Source: Andalucia godoyi
Lineage: Eukaryota; Discoba; Jakobea; Jakobida; Andaluciidae
Reading direction: 5' to 3'
Length of the DNA: 64,000 bases
Assembly (NCBI GenBank): GCA_009859145.1
Contig: VRVR01000017.1
Location: forward strand, 64,607-128,606
Below, one piece after another: positions 59,325 through 64,000 of the stretch (the stretch's first letter is position 1; the number at the start of each line of letters is the position of its first letter). The notes below the pieces were generated by a model. The model saw nothing but the letters and a program-made list of their open reading frames with translations, ran no database searches and had not been told where the DNA came from. The position numbers were made by a program, and so were the translations under genes.

Positions 59325-59728
59325 AATGGCTTTTTTGTGTAGAGTTTTGCATTAAATCTGGATAAAATTCGATCCTGCAGGGGTTGTTGATTACACAACC
59401 ATCTGTGAAGGGTGTTTGCTGCCAAGCGCATGTGTACGGCTTTCAGTTGGACTCCTCAGTCGCTCGTTGCACTTGCATCTGCAAGCAGCTTTCGTCTCCA
59501 CAGCTCACCGCTTAATCCTGCGATTTCTGATGAAAGAGTGGATGCTGATTTCCACCATGCTCGTTTTTCACTTGACTCTCAAAGAGAAAACGCCGGCCGT
59601 TGAAGGACGATCCTTCACAGTCCACAAAAACAAAACGGAATCTGAGTCATAATCACACATCTCCACGACAGGCATGTAGGCACTTACCTGGAGTAGAGAG
59701 CGACAATGGCACTGGCCCACGGCTGGAG
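59325..59728. other. Spacer left of a Fanzor-derived element
   Basis: Short overlapping frames only. ACTTACCTG at 59682-59690 recalls the 5' end of U1 snRNA, but no further U1 features follow. Confidence 0.35.
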
Positions 59729-60349
59729 CCGCTGCCACTTATTGCGATATGATGAAGCAGTCTAAAGCGCAAGACAACAAAAAACACTGCCACGCGCCAT
59801 GCGCATGCGTTTGCTATCTTGACAACTCCGTCACACGATGCCCGATTCGTTTCGCCCCATTTTGATCATGAAATCCCTATAAACACGGCGCCGCGTTTGC
59901 ATTCTCGCACAGCGACGCTCATTTCTTATTTTTGTTGTCCATGCAACGCACCATGTACGTCACGCCCGCAGCGCTGCGCACGAGTTGTGACAATCTCCAC
60001 CGCCGCCAGAACGATCCGCAGCATCCACGCCGGCTCCCATCGCATGCACTGCCTCGCAGACGTCGAACACGCCATCACCACCTGCTTCGTTGCCCGCGAC
60101 GTGCATGACGATGCGCTCCGCAGGGCAGCTGCCGACAAACTGTCTTCGACGATCGCCAAGGTGTTTTGTTGCCCATCGTGCAAATGCACGATCGACCGCG
60201 ATTGGAACGGCGCGCGCAACATCCACATCTATTTTAAGAGCGTTTCTCATGTCGCGGGGCGTGTTGGAGCCTACCCCCCTTCCCAATCATGCTATGCATG
60301 TTGCTAGCTTGCAACATGCATTATGGATGATCAGCGATCAATGTAGGCG
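59729..60349 (+). mobile_element. Fanzor/TnpB-derived element, copy 4 (subfamily B, longest)
   Basis: About 620 bp; both ends match 15146-15506, but it keeps ~200 more internal bases. The frame to 60307 ends A-K-V-F-C-C-P-S-C-K-C-T-I-D-R-D-W-N-G-A-R-N-I. This is a zinc-ribbon C-x2-C-type half followed by the last RuvC motif, in the order seen in TnpB/Fanzor nucleases. The catalytic core before it is absent. The right end has a perfect 11-bp inverted repeat, ATGCATGTTGC (60294-60304) with GCAACATGCAT (60311-60321), then GATGATCAGCGATCA and TGTAGGCG (60342-60349). Left boundary approximate. Confidence 0.74.
59819..60307 (+). pseudogene. Fanzor/TnpB C-terminal frame
   Basis: A 162-codon open frame. 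Only the last ~50 residues look like nuclease: zinc-binding C-C-P-S-C-K-C, then D-R-D-W-N-G-A-R-N-I, then the tail G-R-V-G-A-Y-P-P shared in form with subfamily A (R-R-V-G-A-Y-P). Earlier RuvC motifs are missing, so it is not active on its own. Confidence 0.6.
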
Positions 60350-60589
60350 CCGCCTGCTGGATGCAAATAACGAGGACTCCCAAGTCGAAACTCGGAACAG
60401 CTTGCTGACTGTAGTGCCCAGCTAGTGTCAGAAAGGATGTGTCATTGTCATTGGGGGAGAGTCAGTGATTCCTCCAAGGAGACGTGAAGGTTGTCGAATC
60501 GCTGCTCGCGCATGTTTTGACGATATTATTTTTTATTCTTACACTTCTTTTTTCCTTCCCAGCAAAAAGGAAACGGTTTCGAAGAACAC

Positions 60590-62296
60590 ATGCCTACTGT
60601 CCGCATCCACCGAGACGGTCTCTTCCGTAAGATCGGTCGTCAGTTTTCGGATAAAGAGTTCGATGAACTGTGTTTTGAATTTGGGATTGAACTGGATGAA
60701 GTTGTAGAAGAAGAGAATATCGTATATTACAAGATTGAAATTCCTGCGAATCGCTATGATATTCTGTGTGTTGAAGGACTTTCTCTTGCCATTCGAGTCT
60801 TCCTTGGCATGCAGGCTCCGCCGCACTATCAAGTGAGTCCGAATCCGAAAATTGAGCTGCGTGTCAAGTCCGAAACCAAGTCGGTGAGACCGTTTGTTGT
60901 CGGAGCCGTCCTTCGAGATGTGACGCTCGACAAGGATGCGTACGACTCGTTCATCGACTATCAGGATAAATTGCATCAGAACATCTGCCGAAAAAGGACG
61001 TTGGTCGCAATTGGTACACATGATCTTGATACCTTGAACGTGTCTGCGCCATTTTCGTATGAAGCTCTTCCACCCCAAGATATTGCGTTTGTTCCTTTGA
61101 ACTTGTCGAAGTGCATGACCGGATCTGAAATTATAGATCATTATTCGAAAGACAGCCATATGCGTCCTTTTGCTGCGATCATCAAAGATGAACCTCGTTT
61201 TCCTATCATTTTTGATTCTTCTCGCACTGTGCTGTCTTTACCACCATTAATCAACGGAGACCATTCAAAACTTTCGGTTTCCACGAAGAATGTCTTTATC
61301 GAATGCACTGCTACTGATTTGACAAAGGCTTCGGTGGTGCTTAACAACTTGGTGTGCGCCTTCGCTACTTACTGCAGCATTCCCTTTGTTGTCGAACCTG
61401 TCCGCGTTGTTTACGAAAAAGACGGCAGGCTGGAGATCTGGCCTCACCTTGCGTCTCAGACATTCGAATGCTCCGTTTCAGCAATGTCGAAAGGTATCGG
61501 TATCTCTGTGGATTCTCAGCAAGCGTCACATCTGCTGCGTCGGATGATGCTGGATGCTTCTGTTAACGAACAACAAGTCGACATGATTACTGTTCATGTG
61601 CCTCCTTGTCGAGCGGACATTCTCCATCAGTGCGATATTGAAGAGGATCTGGCCATTTCATTTGGTTTCAACAAGATAGCGCATCAAATGCCACCGTCTG
61701 CCACTGTTGGATATCAGCAACCGTTGAATAGGCTTGCTGACCAAATTCGACTCGAGCTTGCCATGGCTGGATACACGGAAGTTCTCACCTTGGCTTTGTG
61801 TTCCCGCGAAGAGAACATCGTCAATGGTGATCGAGCTGTCAAGATTTCCAATCCGAAGACTGTAGAGTTTCAGGTTGCGAGAACGTCCCTCATTCCGGGT
61901 TTGCTGAAAACTCTCAGTTGCAACAAAACGCATTCCCTTCCTATGCGAATGTTTGAGGTGTCAGATGTTGTCTTGAAGTCTGACGCAACCGACACGGGGG
62001 CTCGTAATGAACGACGATTGGCTGCATTATACTCGTCCACTACCTCAGGTTTCGAAGTTATTCATGGAGTCGTGGATCGCGTTCTAGCGATGCTCAGCAT
62101 TCCGACCGGTACTGTTCAAATTGCAGAACCGTTGGCTGCGGAACATCCCTTTCTGTTCCCTGGAAGGTCTGCTGCTGTGTACGTGAATGCGAAATACGTG
62201 GGCTTTTTCGGTGTTTTGCACCCTGATGTTCTCAAGCAGTTTGATCTGTCCTATCCTGTTTCTGTCACTGAATTGAACCTTGAACTGTTCTGTTAA
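60590..62296 (+). CDS. FARSB: Cytosolic phenylalanyl-tRNA synthetase beta subunit
   Basis: A 568-residue protein of the archaeal/eukaryotic PheRS beta type. It opens M-P-T-V-R-I-H-R-D-G-L-F. The B1/B5 region has E-I-P-A-N-R-Y-D-I-L-C-V-E-G-L, followed by the B3/4 editing region. The later V-P-P-C-R-A-D-I-L-H-Q-C-D-I-E-E-D-L-A-I motif is a hallmark, and the C-terminal catalytic-like core ends F-F-G-V-L-H-P-D-V-L. Together with the alpha subunit it charges tRNA-Phe. Length is normal (~590). A TTCCTTCCCAG acceptor-like site lies 20 bases before the ATG. Confidence 0.95.
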   Translation: MPTVRIHRDGLFRKIGRQFSDKEFDELCFEFGIELDEVVEEENIVYYKIEIPANRYDILCVEGLSLAIRVFLGMQAPPHYQVSPNPKIELRVKSETKSVRPFVVGAVLRDVTLDKDAYDSFIDYQDKLHQNICRKRTLVAIGTHDLDTLNVSAPFSYEALPPQDIAFVPLNLSKCMTGSEIIDHYSKDSHMRPFAAIIKDEPRFPIIFDSSRTVLSLPPLINGDHSKLSVSTKNVFIECTATDLTKASVVLNNLVCAFATYCSIPFVVEPVRVVYEKDGRLEIWPHLASQTFECSVSAMSKGIGISVDSQQASHLLRRMMLDASVNEQQVDMITVHVPPCRADILHQCDIEEDLAISFGFNKIAHQMPPSATVGYQQPLNRLADQIRLELAMAGYTEVLTLALCSREENIVNGDRAVKISNPKTVEFQVARTSLIPGLLKTLSCNKTHSLPMRMFEVSDVVLKSDATDTGARNERRLAALYSSTTSGFEVIHGVVDRVLAMLSIPTGTVQIAEPLAAEHPFLFPGRSAAVYVNAKYVGFFGVLHPDVLKQFDLSYPVSVTELNLELFC

Positions 62297-62412
62297 ACTA
62301 CGTCCATCAACGCAATTCTCCATGCTTGTTTGTTTGTTGTTGTTTTTTGTGTTCTTTCCCCGCCCACACTTTCCATTTTTGTTCTCTTTTTCCTCTTCTT
62401 CTTTTTTTAGTT

Positions 62413-63027
62413 TTATTGCCCTCTGGTGGAAGTGGCCAATGGCAATTCCTTGCCACCGTACAACTTCTTGCCGTAAGAAAACGGCAGATATCGGTGCTTA
62501 ACCATGTGCTGAATCCTCTTTTTCATGGTGACAAAAGAGAGAAGGATGAAGTACAACAACAAAATAGGCCAGAACACAGGAATGTCTGTCAACTTGGTTA
62601 AGGTGAGAGTGAATGCGATGCACACACCTCTGGTCAGTTTGTACCAGAACTTGAATTCCGGAAGTTTGGGAATGAACGGCCTATGCTCGTCATCTCCAGC
62701 TAAAGGAAGTGTGAGATCTTCGTCACCGTCGTCATCATTCGCGTCAACCTCAGGATCATGCAATGGTGAGATGAACAGCACCAGCAAGTTGAGAGAATAA
62801 ATTCCCAGTCCGTACGTCACAACATACCATCCGCCTCCCAGATAGACCCTCAAAATGTAAGCTAGAAAGAGAACTCCGAGAAAGATCCATCGACCAGTAG
62901 AATACGGATGGACGCGATCCAGCAAACGACGAAAACGCGTTCTGAGCCCCGAGATGAGGTGTTGCGTTGGAGTTTTCCCAGACGGAACGGAAATTCCGAG
63001 ATTCAAAGCACCGAGCACGTTGTTCAT
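62413..63027 (-). CDS. RER1: RER1 retrieval receptor
   Basis: A 204-residue protein with four membrane helices. Family hallmarks are Y-L-G-G-G-W-Y-V-V-T-Y-G-L-G-I-Y-S-L-N-L-L-like helix two (shown here as G-W-Y-V-V-T-Y and L-G-I-Y-S-L-N-L), F-I-S-P-L-H-D-P, R-P-F-I-P-K-L-P-E-F-K-F-W-Y and the final M-V-K-H-R-Y-L-P-F. It returns escaped ER membrane proteins from the cis-Golgi. A leader intron is plausible (minus strand, 63119-63049, GTAGTG...CTCCTTTAG). Confidence 0.95.
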   Translation of the reverse strand: MNNVLGALNLGISVPSGKTPTQHLISGLRTRFRRLLDRVHPYSTGRWIFLGVLFLAYILRVYLGGGWYVVTYGLGIYSLNLLVLFISPLHDPEVDANDDDGDEDLTLPLAGDDEHRPFIPKLPEFKFWYKLTRGVCIAFTLTLTKLTDIPVFWPILLLYFILLSFVTMKKRIQHMVKHRYLPFSYGKKLYGGKELPLATSTRGQ

Positions 63028-63249
63028 GTCTAAAATCTCTGTGATCTTCTAAAGGAGAAACAGAAACGTTGAGACTTCAGAAAGGAGAAGAAACACTTGA
63101 GCTCATAAAGGAACACTACCTTCGAATGCTCAAAGCTTTGCGAAAGTCGGCAAGTGTCGAGTGTGTGAGACGACCTTTTTACAGTAGACAGTCCAACCAC
63201 CTCGTGTCTCTTTCTCTGTCACTCGTTTTTCTTTTTTTCTTTCTTTCTT

Positions 63250-63286
<37 letters not shown>

Positions 63287-63374
63287 TACGTATATCCGTG
63301 CAGAGAAGTTTTGCAACACTCTTTTTTCACTCGTTTCTGAAATCTCTCTTCAGCGAATTGAAAGGAGAACGTCT
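63028..63374. other. Divergent promoter region of RER1 and an orphan
   Basis: Contains a CA microsatellite (63250-63282). It also has two candidate leader introns: one on the minus strand (63119-63049) for RER1, and one on the plus strand from GTATATCC near 63291 to CTCTCTTCAG near 63354 for the orphan. Confidence 0.4.
63250..63282 (+). repeat. CA dinucleotide microsatellite
   Basis: About sixteen CA units seen directly. Confidence 0.9.
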
Positions 63375-64000
63375 ATGCCTGCACATTTGGAGCGCCGAGA
63401 CTTCGATAAAATACTAGATCAGTTGAAATCAGAGCCAGCAAACGAATTGCTGGTCGATGATTCAGTTGTCAAGGTGCTTCTTGATGCAGCTGCAAACGTT
63501 GGTGATGAATCCGACGCAAGAATCACGGCGGCCATTCTCGTGGAAGTGTCTAAAAGAAAACCTGTGAATCAAGCCCTGATATTGAGTTCTCTCAGCCAAT
63601 TTTCTGTGCGCTTGCCGGCACAGCTCGCACTGGTTTTTTGGGATGCTGTACAAGAGCTTGGAGTTTTTTGCAACGACCAGGCACTGTTGGATGCGATGAA
63701 GACCTTTGGAAGTCATAAGAACCAGAAGGTACGCCGAAAATTCTGGGAAATGCTGTTGTCGAAGAATGCAGAATTGTCGGTGTGTAAGTCTGCACCACTC
63801 TGTGCTGTGATGTTAAGTCACGCGAGTGTCGAAACGGATTCAGTGGTGTGTCAGTGCTTCCTTCCTTTTTTGGTACAAATTCAGACAGACCATCCCCTTC
63901 TTGAAAAAGAGGTGATGCGTGTGCTGTTTTTGTACCGAATTCGCTTCCCAGACATGCATCATCCAGGTGTGTCTTCCACTGCCGCTTCTCAGTTTATCAA
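63375..64000 (+). CDS. N-terminal part of a helical orphan protein, cut by the window edge
   Basis: ATG at 63375 opens a frame that stays open to the last base (208 codons). It begins M-P-A-H-L-E-R-R-D-F-D-K. Repeated pairs of amphipathic helices (I-T-A-A-I-L-V-E-V-S-K-R, L-A-L-V-F-W-D-A-V-Q, V-R-R-K-F-W-E-M-L-L) suggest a HEAT- or ARM-like alpha-solenoid. Family not recognised. The ATG follows a CTCTCTTCAG acceptor-like site by about 20 bases. Confidence 0.6.
   Translation, partial: MPAHLERRDFDKILDQLKSEPANELLVDDSVVKVLLDAAANVGDESDARITAAILVEVSKRKPVNQALILSSLSQFSVRLPAQLALVFWDAVQELGVFCNDQALLDAMKTFGSHKNQKVRRKFWEMLLSKNAELSVCKSAPLCAVMLSHASVETDSVVCQCFLPFLVQIQTDHPLLEKEVMRVLFLYRIRFPDMHHPGVSSTAASQFI

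Noticed and set aside
59682-59690. ACTTACCTG, identical to the U1 snRNA 5' end
   Set aside because: No stem-loop I, Sm site or other U1 parts follow; a short chance match.
1-64000. CRISPR array, operon or prokaryotic signals
   Set aside because: No regularly spaced direct repeats; introns, polyadenylation signals and gene families are eukaryotic.

Overview
This 64 kb window is nuclear DNA of a compact, intron-poor, single-celled eukaryote with mixed base composition. About 30 protein genes lie on both strands, almost all as single uninterrupted reading frames, separated by short homopurine/homopyrimidine-rich spacers with many microsatellites. At least one clear spliceosomal intron (GTATGT...CACAG, 8291-8417) splits a gene. 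Several other genes carry a polypyrimidine-AG acceptor just upstream of the start codon. Gene content (Dicer, cyclin B, RER1, TIM17, CLN3, KHDC4, PDCD2, LCMT1, cytosolic PheRS beta, a CCDC77-like basal-body protein and an ASH-domain protein) points to a free-living protist that probably builds centrioles and flagella. I cannot assign the lineage from the sequence alone.

Layout. 1-429 is the 3' end of an unknown gene. 430-2983 is gene-poor and holds a Fanzor-derived element and a possible LINE relic. 2984-12165 holds a secreted subtilase, a DGAT1-type acyltransferase, a two-exon basic protein, TIM17 and LCMT1. 12166-24674 holds an ankyrin protein, a VWA-RBR ubiquitin ligase, deoxyribose-phosphate aldolase, KHDC4 and an SGNH hydrolase. 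25377-38016 holds a saposin-like secreted protein, an amino-acid transporter, two large orphans and an ASH-domain protein. 38368-47139 holds a low-complexity protein, PDCD2, a dead IS630/Tc1-like transposase, an ERMP1-like M28 peptidase and a DUF971 protein. 47846-53233 is Dicer. 54388-64000 holds NAT9, cyclin B, the CCDC77-like protein, CLN3, PheRS beta, RER1 and a partial orphan.

The genes show no operon logic; they are housekeeping and accessory functions in ordinary eukaryotic tandem, divergent and convergent arrangements.

The most interesting signal is four scattered copies (939-1440, 15146-15506, 53555-54065, 59729-60349) of short elements with coding relics of a TnpB/Fanzor-type RNA-guided nuclease: a TnpB-like N-terminal motif, and the last RuvC motif D-R-D-W-N-G-A-R-N. 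All four end at the same octamer TGTAGGCG, preceded by inverted repeats or palindromes near the right end. They form two subfamilies, each internally deleted, and look like non-autonomous miniature derivatives of a Fanzor transposon whose right end could still encode a guide-RNA scaffold. Dicer in the same window shows the host has at least one RNA-silencing component.
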